DNA of 64,000 nucleotides from assembly GCF_030286045.1 (NCBI RefSeq), contig NZ_CP127390.1, positions 2,745,482 through 2,809,481 of the forward strand, read 5' to 3'. The position numbers were made by a program, and so were the translations under genes. The notes below the pieces were generated by a model. It had not been told where the DNA came from. It worked only from the letters and a program-made list of their open reading frames with translations, and did not search any database. Position 1 is the first letter of the stretch, and each line of letters begins with the position of its first letter. The DNA comes from Propionimicrobium sp. PCR01-08-3. GTDB lineage: Bacteria > Actinomycetota > Actinomycetes > Propionibacteriales > Propionibacteriaceae. Of the stretch, positions 46,505-54,984 are shown piece by piece.

Positions 46505-46569
46505 GCGGAAAGGTGCGAAGAAATCAATTCCGCGGACTAGGAGGTTCACTGGGCATACCAGAACCTCCT
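46505..46569 (-). promoter_or_regulatory. Hairpins in the corA leader
   Basis: AGGAGGTT (46539-46546) pairs with AACCTCCT (46562-46569), then CTGG (46549-46552) with CCAG (46558-46561), around a 5-nt loop. In the RNA this hides the leader ORF's Shine-Dalgarno and start codon. A second stem, 46505-46510 with 46528-46533, involves the last leader codons. Translation of the leader would disrupt both. Confidence 0.6.
46524..46556 (-). CDS. Proline-rich leader peptide upstream of corA
   Basis: A 10-codon ORF, MPSEPPSPRN, begins with ATG (46556-46554) and ends TGA (46526-46524). A perfect Shine-Dalgarno AGGAGG (minus strand, 46569-46564) lies 7 nt before the ATG. Four of ten residues are proline with one acidic residue, recalling Salmonella MgtL and related Mg2+-transporter leaders in which translation difficulty at proline codons controls transcription. 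The stop is 73 nt before corA. Expression is not proven; the match of Shine-Dalgarno, length, composition and neighbour is the evidence. Confidence 0.6.
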   Translation of the reverse strand: MPSEPPSPRN

Positions 46570-46721
46570 TTCTGATCGGACGCGAGAGTCGATGTGGCAA
46601 TTGTGTCACTTGACCAGCCGGACCGGCAAAGCCGAATACCACTGACAGCCGACCTCGCAAAAAGCGCCGCTAATGAACCGGACGACACCACCAGCGCACC
46701 GCCCGCCGATTGTTCGGCTCA

Positions 46722-46994
46722 GGTGGATAACTTCGTCCTGGTTGTGGACAGCCGATTGCACCCCTGCGGCGTCATCGGCCGCGCCGTGGGCGAAACGCCC
46801 GGATCGCAACTATCTCGCGACACGCCGAGGAATCTTTGAGACACCGGCAGAGTCACCAATTTCACCTTGTCAAGTCGCATTTGCTGGATGAAACTCGGTC
46901 ATGCTCGAAGTGTTAACCACATCGTTGTCCACCGACGGATCGGCGAGTTCCACAGGCTTGCGTGGTTCTCCACAAGCCTTGTGGATAACTTCGT
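46722..46994. promoter_or_regulatory. Cluster of DnaA-box-like sites upstream of dnaB
   Basis: The 46661-47122 region has no supported gene. It holds TGTGGATAA (46980-46988, a perfect DnaA box on the minus strand) and one-mismatch boxes at 46722-46730, 46743-46751, 46925-46933 and 46966-46974. The 14-mer GTGGATAACTTCGT occurs twice (46723-46736, 46981-46994). It may regulate dnaB, titrate DnaA or be part of an origin; no dnaA or dnaN is adjacent. Confidence 0.55.
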
Positions 46995-47122
46995 TTGACA
47001 GCTCGATGCGGTGCTTCTAGTCTGCCGTGGACAGCGGGTTAGGACGGGGCGTCCTTCGACAGGCAGCACCTGGTAATGGTGGATGGCGTAAGCAACGATT
47101 TTGCCGGAGAGGGAGGGGCACG

Positions 47123-48466
47123 ATGTACGACGATGCGCCCGGCGCACCCTCCGGAATCGATCGCACTCCCCCACAGGATTTCGCGGCCGAGCAGGGCGTG
47201 CTCGGCGCCATGCTGATGAGCAAGGACGCGATCGCCGAGGTCCTGGAGGTCATCAAGCCGGCGGACTTCTATCGTCCGGCACATGAATTGATCTATCAGG
47301 CCGTCATCGACCTCTATGGCCACGGCGACCCGGCCGACCCCGTGACGGTCGCCGCCGAGCTCGACCGGCGCGGCGAACTCTCCCGGGTCGGCGGCCACGT
47401 CTATCTGGCCGACCTGTTGTCGTCCATCTCGGTGGCCGCGAATGCCGCCTACTACGCGAAGATCGTGCACGACAAGGCGGTGCTGCGCCGCCTGGTGGAC
47501 GCGTCCATCAAGATCGCCCAGCTCGGCTATCAAGGCCAGGGTGAGGTCGAGAACATCGTCGACGTCGCCCAGCAGACCATCTACGAGGTCTCCGAAGGGA
47601 AACGCTCCGAGGACTACAAGCCGCTGCGCGAACTGCTGGAGCCCACCTACGATGAGATCGAGGCCATCGGAGCCCGCGGTGGCGGCCTTTCGGGAGTGCC
47701 GACCGGGTTTGCGAAGCTCGACGAGCTGACCAACGGCCTGCACGGCGGACAGATGATCATCATCGCCGCCCGGCCTGCGGTCGGCAAGTCGACGCTGGCT
47801 CTCGATTTCGCCCGCTCGGCGGCCATCAAACACAAGCTGACCACGGCATTCTTCAGCTTGGAGATGAGCCAGTCCGAGATCGTGATGCGTCTGCTGTCGG
47901 CCGAGGCAGGCGTGATGCTGAACTCGATCCGCAACGGCAGCCTCGGCGAGGACGAGTGGTCCCGGATCGTGACCCGCACGAAGTCGTTCGAGGATGCCCC
48001 GCTGTTCATCGACGATTCCCCCAACCTGACCATGATGGAGATCCGGGCGAAGGCCCGCCGGCTCAAGCAACGCCACGACCTGCGTTTCGTGGTGATCGAC
48101 TACATGCAGTTGATGAGTTCGGGCAAGAAGGTCGAGAGCCGCCAGTTGGAGGTCTCGGAGTTCAGCCGCCAGATCAAACTGCTCGCCAAAGAGCTCGACA
48201 TTCCGGTGGTGGCGTTGAGCCAGTTGAACCGTGGCCCCGAGCAGCGCGGCGACAAGAAGCCGATGATGAGCGACCTGCGTGAATCAGGTTCGCTCGAACA
48301 GGACGCCGACATCGTGATCCTGCTGCACCGCGAAGACCTCTATGAGAAGGACAATCGTCCCGGTGAGGCCGACCTGATCCTCGCGAAGCACCGCAATGGA
48401 CGCACCGACACCCTGCCGGTCTCCTTCCAAGGCCATTTCAGCCGCTTCACCGATATGCCGGATTAG
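47123..48466 (+). CDS. dnaB: Replicative DNA helicase DnaB
   Basis: A 447-residue helicase. The N-terminal domain (PPQDFAAEQGVLGAMLMSKDAI) binds primase; the RecA-like domain has Walker A ARPAVGKSTLALDFAR (about 218-233), FFSLEMSQSEIVMRLLSAE, VVIDYMQLM and the arginine-finger region with AKHRNGRTD. No intein interrupts it. The ATG is preceded by GGGAGGGG. It unwinds DNA at the replication fork as a hexamer. Neighbours rplI and ssb, common elsewhere, are absent. Confidence 0.97.
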   Translation: MYDDAPGAPSGIDRTPPQDFAAEQGVLGAMLMSKDAIAEVLEVIKPADFYRPAHELIYQAVIDLYGHGDPADPVTVAAELDRRGELSRVGGHVYLADLLSSISVAANAAYYAKIVHDKAVLRRLVDASIKIAQLGYQGQGEVENIVDVAQQTIYEVSEGKRSEDYKPLRELLEPTYDEIEAIGARGGGLSGVPTGFAKLDELTNGLHGGQMIIIAARPAVGKSTLALDFARSAAIKHKLTTAFFSLEMSQSEIVMRLLSAEAGVMLNSIRNGSLGEDEWSRIVTRTKSFEDAPLFIDDSPNLTMMEIRAKARRLKQRHDLRFVVIDYMQLMSSGKKVESRQLEVSEFSRQIKLLAKELDIPVVALSQLNRGPEQRGDKKPMMSDLRESGSLEQDADIVILLHREDLYEKDNRPGEADLILAKHRNGRTDTLPVSFQGHFSRFTDMPD

Positions 48467-48495
48467 CGGCTAACGGCCTGCCTACGATGAACCCC

Positions 48496-49356
48496 ATGAA
48501 GACGATTGTCATCACCGGAGCCAGCGACGGAATCGGGGCAGCAGCCGCACGCAAACTCACCGACCGCGGCCATCGGGTCATCGTGGTCGGGCGTTCGCCC
48601 GAGAAGACGGCGGCCGTGGCCAATCCGCTGCACAGCCCGTACCTCCTCGCGGATTTCTCCGATCTGGACGACGTCGAGCAACTGGCAGCCGACCTGCTCA
48701 CCGAATATCCGCAGATCGACGTGCTGGTCAACAACGCCGGCGGTACCTTCGGCGACGACCGCATCGAGACCACCGACGGCCACGAACTCACCTTCCAGGT
48801 GAACTATCTCGCCCCGTGGTATCTCACCTGGCTGCTGGCCGAACGACTGGCCGCCTCAAGGGCCACCGTGATCAACACCTCGAGCGTCGCCCACAAGCTG
48901 CTCGCTCGTTTCGATATCGGGGATCTGGACGCAGAACGCCGCTTCGCACCGTCGGTCGCCTATGGCAACGCCAAATTGGAGCTCGTGCTCCACATGCATG
49001 AGCTGAATCGCCGCTGTGGCACCAAGGGCCTGTCGGCGGTGGCCTTTCATCCCGGCATCGTGGGCACGGATTTCTCCTCGGAAGCCGAGACGAGTCTGCT
49101 GGCACGCATGTATCAGGCCTTCGGCTCCCAGATGATCAGCCCCGAGAAGGGAGCCGACACCATGGTCTGGCTTGCCGAAGGCACGCCGGGCATCAACTAC
49201 CCGGCCGACCGCTACTTTGTGAATCGCTCGGTGCGTGCCACGTCCAAGACGGCGGCCGACCGTGATCTCGCCGACCAGCTATGGCGGCGTACCGAGTTGA
49301 TTCTCGCCGACCGAATCCGCCGTTTCGAGCCCAGCCCGATTCATTCGGCGACCTAG
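48496..49356 (+). CDS. Short-chain dehydrogenase/reductase
   Basis: A 286-residue classical-type SDR with KTIVITGASDGIGAAAARKL (NAD(P) loop), NNAGGTFG, NTSSVAHKL and the catalytic YGNAK (Tyr and Lys). The retinol-dehydrogenase-like subgroup is likely, NADP preferred; substrate unknown. TACGAT seven bases before ATG 48496 supports that start over the ATG at 48487. Follows dnaB by 29 bp. Confidence 0.85.
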   Translation: MKTIVITGASDGIGAAAARKLTDRGHRVIVVGRSPEKTAAVANPLHSPYLLADFSDLDDVEQLAADLLTEYPQIDVLVNNAGGTFGDDRIETTDGHELTFQVNYLAPWYLTWLLAERLAASRATVINTSSVAHKLLARFDIGDLDAERRFAPSVAYGNAKLELVLHMHELNRRCGTKGLSAVAFHPGIVGTDFSSEAETSLLARMYQAFGSQMISPEKGADTMVWLAEGTPGINYPADRYFVNRSVRATSKTAADRDLADQLWRRTELILADRIRRFEPSPIHSAT

Positions 49357-49367
49357 GGGTGGTGGCG

Positions 49368-49697
49368 ATGTCTTCCGAGTTCTGCGTCGTCCTGATCACG
49401 ACCGGGGACGAACAGTTGGCGAAACGGATCGCCGACCGGCTGATCGAGCTGCGGCTCGGGGCGTGCGTCCAGATGACCACCATCGAATCGACCTACCGGT
49501 GGTCGAGCGAGGTGCATCACGAACCCGAGGTTCTGATGTTGGTGAAGACTCGCACCGCACTGCTTGATGAACTGATCGAGCAGGTACGTGAGGTGCATAT
49601 CTACGACGCGCCCGAGATCATCGCGCTGCCGATCATCGGCGGATCGGCCGACTACCTCAATTGGGTGGACGACCAGACCCGCCCGGTCTATCGGTGA
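49368..49697 (+). CDS. cutA: CutA1 divalent-cation tolerance protein
   Basis: A 109-residue trimeric protein: CVVLITTGDEQLAKRIADRLIE, LGACVQMTTIESTYRWSSEV, and the C-terminal EIIALPIIGGSADYLNWVDD. These are the CutA family signatures. The in vivo role, once assigned to copper tolerance, is uncertain. AGGGGTGG precedes ATG 49368, 11 bp after the SDR stop. Confidence 0.9.
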   Translation: MSSEFCVVLITTGDEQLAKRIADRLIELRLGACVQMTTIESTYRWSSEVHHEPEVLMLVKTRTALLDELIEQVREVHIYDAPEIIALPIIGGSADYLNWVDDQTRPVYR

Positions 49698-49705
49698 CGC
49701 GCCGA

Positions 49706-50647
49706 TCACTCGTACAGCACGTAATCGGGGACCGGCGACAGCGCCAGCACCTCGTCCGGGGTCATCAGCACACCGCTGGTCTGCACGTCCTCGTCGTAGA
49801 AGAGCTTGAAGCCCATGTATACGTGCGGGGGCACCGTCGCGGCCACCTGCTGATAGGTGGAGATCTTGGCTTCGGGGGAGCCGATGCCGTCCACGCTCTT
49901 GATCTGGACGATGCCCGGGTGATCGGTCAGCGCTTCCTCGCCGCTGATGATCGTCGGATGCAAGATGTGGTAGAGCATCACCTTTTCGGGCAGGTTGTTG
50001 TCTTCGACCAGCCCGGACAAGTAGCCGGCGATCTCGTCGAGTTCGGCCCCCGAGATCGAGCCGAAGCTCTGCATCGGTATCTCGCCCGGGCCCATCGCCC
50101 ATTCGGGGTCGAGGGCGACACCCACATCGGGCTCGCTCAGGTACGGTTCCAGCGCCTTCAGCTCGTCCATGAAGTTGGCCTGGCCTGGCTGGATGTCGAG
50201 CAGCAGCAGGGCACCGTGTTCGCGGGCGGTGGCCAGCCACTGATCGATGACGCTCGGATCGATGCGTTCGCGCCACAGGCCGTCCGGCCCAGGCTCGGGC
50301 TGCACGGTCACGGCGATGAGCTCCATCACCGGCATCACCGCCCGGTCACCCGCATAGGGCGCGCAGGCGCCCTGCAGCTCGGTCATCCGCTCCTCGAGAT
50401 CTCCGATGCCCAGCCGGCCCTGGCCCTCGGCACCCGGATAACCCACATACCCGCACAACCGGTAGTCCGGGAACAGTTCGCGGCCTCCTCCGGGCAGCGT
50501 GGGAGTCGGTGTCGGGGTGGGAGTAGGGGTTGCGCTGGCCGCGGGGCTCGCCTGGGTGTCCTCCTGATTCGGTGAGGCGGACTCCGACGAGGAGCAGCCT
50601 GCCACCAGCAGGAGGACCACGAGCAGCGATGCGAGTCGTCCGAACAT
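49706..50647 (-). CDS. Secreted lipoprotein of unknown function
   Basis: A 313-residue protein with signal peptide and lipobox VAGC (Cys18), a Ser/Thr/Pro linker containing a TP repeat (about 40-50), then a globular domain. Segments such as LLLLDIQPGQANFMDELKAL, VGVALDPEWAMGPGE and KVMLYHILHPTII alternate strands and acidic ends like a TIM barrel, suggesting a glycosidase-like or polysaccharide-binding role; this is weak inference. Convergent with cutA. Confidence 0.65.
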   Translation of the reverse strand: MFGRLASLLVVLLLVAGCSSSESASPNQEDTQASPAASATPTPTPTPTPTLPGGGRELFPDYRLCGYVGYPGAEGQGRLGIGDLEERMTELQGACAPYAGDRAVMPVMELIAVTVQPEPGPDGLWRERIDPSVIDQWLATAREHGALLLLDIQPGQANFMDELKALEPYLSEPDVGVALDPEWAMGPGEIPMQSFGSISGAELDEIAGYLSGLVEDNNLPEKVMLYHILHPTIISGEEALTDHPGIVQIKSVDGIGSPEAKISTYQQVAATVPPHVYMGFKLFYDEDVQTSGVLMTPDEVLALSPVPDYVLYE

Positions 50648-50769
50648 GCTCCCCAGTCAAGCACGGCCCACTGACAGAGCAAACACAGCCGGTTCACGGC
50701 GTGGCGTGGGCCGGCCCGGCAGTGTGTAACCATCAACCGGCACTGTGCGAACATCAAAGGGTGGACGAC

Positions 50770-51078
50770 ATGGACGAACTGGCCGAGCGGGTGCGCCGTG
50801 CCGTGCGGCGGATTCCGCCGGGCACCGTGGTCACCTACGGCGATATCGCCGAGTTGGTCGGCACCGGTCCCCGTCAGGTTGGACGCATCATGGCCACCGA
50901 TGCCTCCGACACACCGTGGTGGCGGGTCGTCAACGCTTCCGGACGGCTGCCCGGCCATCTGATGGACGAAGCCAGAGCACATTGGCTCGCCGAGCAGACG
51001 ATAGGCGACCCGGCGGCGCCCGCCGTTCAACTGCGCCGCAAACGTGCTACCTGGTTGCTGGATGAGCCGGACTATTAG
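50770..51078 (+). CDS. Alkyltransferase-like (MGMT-family) protein
   Basis: A 102-residue MGMT C-terminal-type domain: RVRRAVRRIPPGTVVTYGDIAELVG, RQVGRIMATD and PWWRVVNASGRLPG. The alkyl-accepting cysteine of PCHR is replaced by tryptophan, as in ATL proteins that recognise O6-alkylguanine and recruit nucleotide excision repair instead of removing the lesion. ATG 50770 follows AAAGGG; a GTG nine bases upstream is possible. Confidence 0.85.
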   Translation: MDELAERVRRAVRRIPPGTVVTYGDIAELVGTGPRQVGRIMATDASDTPWWRVVNASGRLPGHLMDEARAHWLAEQTIGDPAAPAVQLRRKRATWLLDEPDY

Positions 51079-51094
51079 CGCCCGGCCTGGCCGC

Positions 51095-52222
51095 TCAGCT
51101 CATCGCGACGCGCTGCGGCAACCGGAGCCGCCGCTTGCCTCGGCCCGGATCGGCGAACCTGCCGGCGATCCGGGTTCCGCACATCGCGCAGCGTCCATCG
51201 GCGTCCAGCTGATAGGAGTCGATCAGATAACGATTGCGCCTGATCACCGGGGTCGAGCAATTCGGGCAGAAGGTCGTCTCGCCCTCCGGGTCGTCCACAT
51301 TGCCGGTGTAGACGTGGTGCAGCCCGGCGTCCAACGCAATGGCTCTGGCCCGGGCGAGGGTCCGCAACGGCGTGCCGGGTAGCTCGCGCATCCGGTTGGC
51401 AGGGTGGAAGGCGGTGAAGTGCACCGGCACATCCGGCCCGAGCTCGGTCATGATCCACTCGCACATCGACCGCAGATCGCTGGATCCGTCGTTGTGGCCG
51501 GGAATCAGCAGGGTGGTGAGTTCCACCCAGGTATCCGTCTGGTTGACGGCGTAGCTGATCGTGTCGAGCACCGGGCGCAGGCGTCCGCCGGTGAGCTTCT
51601 GATAGAAGCTGTCGGAGAACCCCTTGAGGTCGATGTTCGCGGCGTCCATCACGGCGAAGAAATCGCTTCTGGCATCGGGATTGAGGTAGCCGGCGGTGAC
51701 CGCGACGGTCGCCACTTGCCGCTCGCGGCAGGCCAGCGCGGTGTCGATCGCATATTCGGCGAAGATCACCGGATCGTTATAGGTGAATGCGACTGCGGAA
51801 CAGTCCCATTCCACCGCGGCTTCGGCGATCTGCGCCGGCGTTGCTTCTTCGGCGAGCAGCCTCATCTCGCGCGAGGTGCTGATCTCCCAGTTCTGGCAGT
51901 ACTTGCATCCCAGGTTGCAGCCCGCCGTGCCGAAGCTGAAGACTCGGCTGCCCGGCAGGAAATGATTGAGCGGCTTCTTCTCTATGGGGTCCACGCAAAA
52001 GCCGGACGAGCGCCCGTAGGTGGTCAACACGAGGCGATCGTCCTGGTTCTCGCGGACGAAACAGAAGCCTCGCTGGCCTGGCCGCAGTCGGCATTCTCGC
52101 GGGCACAGATCACACTGCACACGTTGGTCTTGGGTTCGATGCCAGTATCTCGCCTCAGGTTCCACGGATCCGGCCCCCTCGTTGAGTGATCCTTCGCCCG
52201 GGTACCTTCCATTCTCGCTCAT
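51095..52222 (-). CDS. amrS: AmmeMemoRadiSam system radical SAM enzyme
   Basis: A 375-residue radical SAM protein. The cluster motif CNLGCKYC has Cys102, Cys106 and Cys109; N-terminal cysteines CDLCPRECRL and C-terminal CPNC/CAMC pairs are typical of AmrS. It is last of amrB-amrA-amrS on this strand. The trio is widespread but its reaction is unknown. An N-terminal tail of about 35 residues precedes the domain. Confidence 0.92.
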   Translation of the reverse strand: MSENGRYPGEGSLNEGAGSVEPEARYWHRTQDQRVQCDLCPRECRLRPGQRGFCFVRENQDDRLVLTTYGRSSGFCVDPIEKKPLNHFLPGSRVFSFGTAGCNLGCKYCQNWEISTSREMRLLAEEATPAQIAEAAVEWDCSAVAFTYNDPVIFAEYAIDTALACRERQVATVAVTAGYLNPDARSDFFAVMDAANIDLKGFSDSFYQKLTGGRLRPVLDTISYAVNQTDTWVELTTLLIPGHNDGSSDLRSMCEWIMTELGPDVPVHFTAFHPANRMRELPGTPLRTLARARAIALDAGLHHVYTGNVDDPEGETTFCPNCSTPVIRRNRYLIDSYQLDADGRCAMCGTRIAGRFADPGRGKRRLRLPQRVAMS

Positions 52223-52254
52223 CGATTCCGGAGGTCAATACCAGGGTTGGCCGA

Positions 52255-52803
52255 TTATTGTTCGGCCCATTTCTGGACGGTGTAGCGGGCCAGTTCGAGG
52301 TGCCCGGACCAGTGTTCGGGCGGCAGGCCTGCCTTGCGCAGCAGGGCCCGCAAGAACTCGTCCGGGCTCGGCAGCTGCTCCCAGATCTGCGGCAGGAACG
52401 TCGCGCGATGTCGTCCTTCGCTCACGATCAATCCATCGGCACCCGGGCGCAGCTGGGCAAGGGCGTCGGCCCGGCTGGTCACGGGCATTGGCTCGGGCGG
52501 GCTCAGCACCGAGACCTCGATATCGATATCCGGGTATTCGGACGCGGAGACCGGCGCAAACCTGGGATCGTGGAAGGCCGCGGCCCGGGCATTGGACGCC
52601 ACGTCTTCGCCGAGCGCCCGATAGGCCTCCAGGCTTCCGATGCAGCCGCGCAGCCTGCCGCCGATGGTCAAGGTGACGAAGCTCGCACCGGGATCGTCCA
52701 GCCAGCGGGCCTCACCGGCCGCGGGCGCGTCCTGATGAAGGGCCAACGCTATGGCTGAGCGGGCCAGCGGCAGCAGGATCTCGCCGGCATCGGCAGGCAG
52801 CAT
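52255..52803 (-). CDS. amrA: AmmeMemoRadiSam system protein A
   Basis: A 182-residue AMMECR1-domain protein: GASFVTLTIGGRLRGCIGSLEAYRAL, RAAAFHDPRFAPVSASEY, and IDIEVSVLSPPEP. The invariant RGCIG motif is intact. It starts 7 bp after amrB and ends 32 bp before amrS. Role within the system unknown. Confidence 0.92.
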   Translation of the reverse strand: MLPADAGEILLPLARSAIALALHQDAPAAGEARWLDDPGASFVTLTIGGRLRGCIGSLEAYRALGEDVASNARAAAFHDPRFAPVSASEYPDIDIEVSVLSPPEPMPVTSRADALAQLRPGADGLIVSEGRHRATFLPQIWEQLPSPDEFLRALLRKAGLPPEHWSGHLELARYTVQKWAEQ

Positions 52804-52810
52804 GCGGGCC

Positions 52811-53602
52811 TCACTCCTGATACCAGGCGAGCGAGGCGTAGCCGACCACTCGCCCCTTGTCGCCGGCCGTGTCGCCCGAATTGCGGGAGCCGAGCAGCAC
52901 GGGATGCAGGTCGTGGCGCCCGGCGAACGTCAGCAGGCCGTTGATCGGGTGGGCCCCGCAGGCGCGGTGGGCGCTGATCGGCCCGCGCAGTGCGCAGATG
53001 GCGGCCAGTGTCTCGGCGTCCATATGTTTGGCCTCGTCGTACGGGTGATAGTGCGACAGATCCGAGCTGATGACCAGCAGCGTCTCCGGGCCACCGGCGC
53101 ATGCTTCGAGCACATCGGCGACCGCGTCGGGTGAGGCGTCGCCGACCACCAGCGGCACGACGGTGAACTCGCCGAGGACGCTTTGCAGGAACGGCAGCTG
53201 CACCTCGACACTATGTTCTTCGGCGTGCACGTCGGGGCGGATATCAACGTCGTCCAGTTTGCTGATCTGCTGACAGAGCTCAAGATCGAGCGGCACCTCA
53301 CCCAGGGGCGTGGCCATCGCGTCCACCCCGGGAAGGGCGATACCGCGGATGCCCACCCGGTGGGCGGGCCCGGCGATGACTACCCGGGCGATCGGATGCT
53401 TGTCCGGGCGCAGGGACGCGTAGCCGAGCGCGGCGGTGGATCCCGAATAGATATATCCGGCGTGCGGGCAGATCAGGGCCTTCGGTGGGGTGGCCTGCTC
53501 GTCCGGACGGGCATCGTCGAGCAACTGGCCGACCATCGACGCCAAAGCGCGCGGATCGGCGGGATAGAAGGTGCCGGCTACTGCAGCTGGTCTGATCTTC
53601 AT
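52811..53602 (-). CDS. amrB: AmmeMemoRadiSam system protein B (Memo family)
   Basis: A 263-residue Memo-like protein: RPAAVAGTFYPADPRAL, CPHAGYIYSGSTAALGYASL, GPAHRVGIRGIALPG, EEHSVEVQLPFLQ and SSDLSHYHPYDEA. The histidines and cysteine of the Memo metal site (HAGY, EHSVE) are present, resembling extradiol dioxygenases. GGAGGG precedes the start. First gene of the trio. Confidence 0.92.
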   Translation of the reverse strand: MKIRPAAVAGTFYPADPRALASMVGQLLDDARPDEQATPPKALICPHAGYIYSGSTAALGYASLRPDKHPIARVVIAGPAHRVGIRGIALPGVDAMATPLGEVPLDLELCQQISKLDDVDIRPDVHAEEHSVEVQLPFLQSVLGEFTVVPLVVGDASPDAVADVLEACAGGPETLLVISSDLSHYHPYDEAKHMDAETLAAICALRGPISAHRACGAHPINGLLTFAGRHDLHPVLLGSRNSGDTAGDKGRVVGYASLAWYQE

Positions 53603-53666
53603 GGCAACAACCCTCCGTCGGGATTGCCTACCAGGTTAGTCACGCCCAGACGCCGTCGTGGGCGGT

Positions 53667-54875
53667 TCAGAACTGGAAAATCGCCATGACGATGATCGCG
53701 AGGCCCGCAAGGACGCCGGGGACGGCGATGCCCAATTGCAGCTTCCAGTGCATTTTCACGACCGCGATGAATTCGCGGATGAAGGCGCTCGGCACGAAGT
53801 AGCGGGCGGTGGGGGCGCCGACGACATCGGCGTCCACGTTCACCTGGCGGGAGAGCAGCGCGGCGCGGGGCACGTGGTAGCCGTTGGTGACCACCAGCAG
53901 TTGTCTGGACGCGGAGTGATCCGCGTGGGCGAGTTTGGCCTGATCGGCGGCGGCACGGGAAAAGATCAGGTTCTGCTCGGTGTTGGCGGAGTTTTCCTCC
54001 AGCACCAAATTTGCGGGATTCATGCCCTGCTCGACGAGATACTCAGCCATCGCGGACGATTCGGATCGCTGCTCATCGCTGCCCTTTCCGCCCGACGGGA
54101 TCATGAAGAGTTGCTGGGAGCCTTCGCGGCCCACCTGCGATTCATGGCGCTCATTGCCCGCCTCATTGCCCATGCCTGACGATGAGATCAGGTCGGCGCT
54201 CCCCGACGGGGTGGGTAATGCCCGTGACGTAGGCAGTGTGCGGGCCGGATCGCCGAGCGCAGCGATCCGGGGGCCGGAAAGCGTTCCGGCAAGAGCCGCA
54301 TCATAGGCCGCCCGCCCGCGATCGAGACGATTGGCGAGCAGCTGCGGCACCTGGCCGCCGGCCATCAGACCGCTGCCCAACACGACTACCGCGTCCGGGT
54401 GGGGCCTGGGTGGAATGCGGGCGTAAAGCTTGGCGAAGGTCCAGAAAACCAGGAAGCTGATACCCAATTGGGCGGCGCCGTAGAGGAAGAGCAGGGCGAA
54501 TCCCAGCCAGATGCCGAATCCTTGGTTCCTGGTCAGCAGCAGGCCGGCGACACCGGCCACCGGCAGCACGACCAGCGCGAGACCGAGCAAGCCCGCAAGC
54601 GAATTGCCCAGCGAGCGGCCCTCCTTGCGGAACATCTGAAGCCCGTTGCTGAGCAGTATCCCGGCGAGGACGAACACTGAGAAGGGAGCCAGCAGAACGA
54701 CCGCGAGCAACGCCGCGACGATCGGCAGAAAGTAGAAGGCGACCTCGGTGGCCGCCAACACAGTGAACCAACAGGCCAGCAAGAACCACCAGGCCATCCG
54801 TAGCTGCCTGGGGTCGGTCCGTTTCGTCCGCACGTACAACCACCAGCAGAGCGCTGCCAGTACCGCATTGAGCAT
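53667..54875 (-). CDS. DUF218 (YdcF-like) membrane protein with an insertion
   Basis: About 402 residues. The N-terminal 170 hold five or six hydrophobic helices; the C-terminal part is a DUF218 domain with DAVVVLGSGLMAGGQVP, SGGKGSDEQRSESSAMAEYLVE, EENSANTEQNL and LLVVTNGYHVPRAALL. Between LAGTLSGP and MIPSGGKG about 50 Ser/Gly/Arg-rich residues interrupt the expected strand. A last helix ends the protein. DUF218 proteins act in envelope and peptidoglycan-related processes; role here unknown. ATG 54875 is the best start; TTG 54962 is possible. Confidence 0.75.
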   Translation of the reverse strand: MLNAVLAALCWWLYVRTKRTDPRQLRMAWWFLLACWFTVLAATEVAFYFLPIVAALLAVVLLAPFSVFVLAGILLSNGLQMFRKEGRSLGNSLAGLLGLALVVLPVAGVAGLLLTRNQGFGIWLGFALLFLYGAAQLGISFLVFWTFAKLYARIPPRPHPDAVVVLGSGLMAGGQVPQLLANRLDRGRAAYDAALAGTLSGPRIAALGDPARTLPTSRALPTPSGSADLISSSGMGNEAGNERHESQVGREGSQQLFMIPSGGKGSDEQRSESSAMAEYLVEQGMNPANLVLEENSANTEQNLIFSRAAADQAKLAHADHSASRQLLVVTNGYHVPRAALLSRQVNVDADVVGAPTARYFVPSAFIREFIAVVKMHWKLQLGIAVPGVLAGLAIIVMAIFQF

Positions 54876-54984
54876 CGAAGATTCCCATCCGAAGGTGATG
54901 TGCCGGGCCAAAGCCCTGCAAATCCACGCTAGCAACCGTCGTTGAGGCCTACTGAGAAACAAGCACCAGGCAGTGCCGGCTCAG

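Noticed and set aside
46594-46839. An 81-codon plus-strand frame in the corA-dnaB gap
   Set aside because: No family resemblance or Shine-Dalgarno; it overlaps the DnaA-box-like sites and the corA leader promoter area.
46661-47122. Calling this region oriC
   Set aside because: DnaA boxes are present but dnaA, dnaN and rpmH are not adjacent and no AT-rich unwinding element is obvious.
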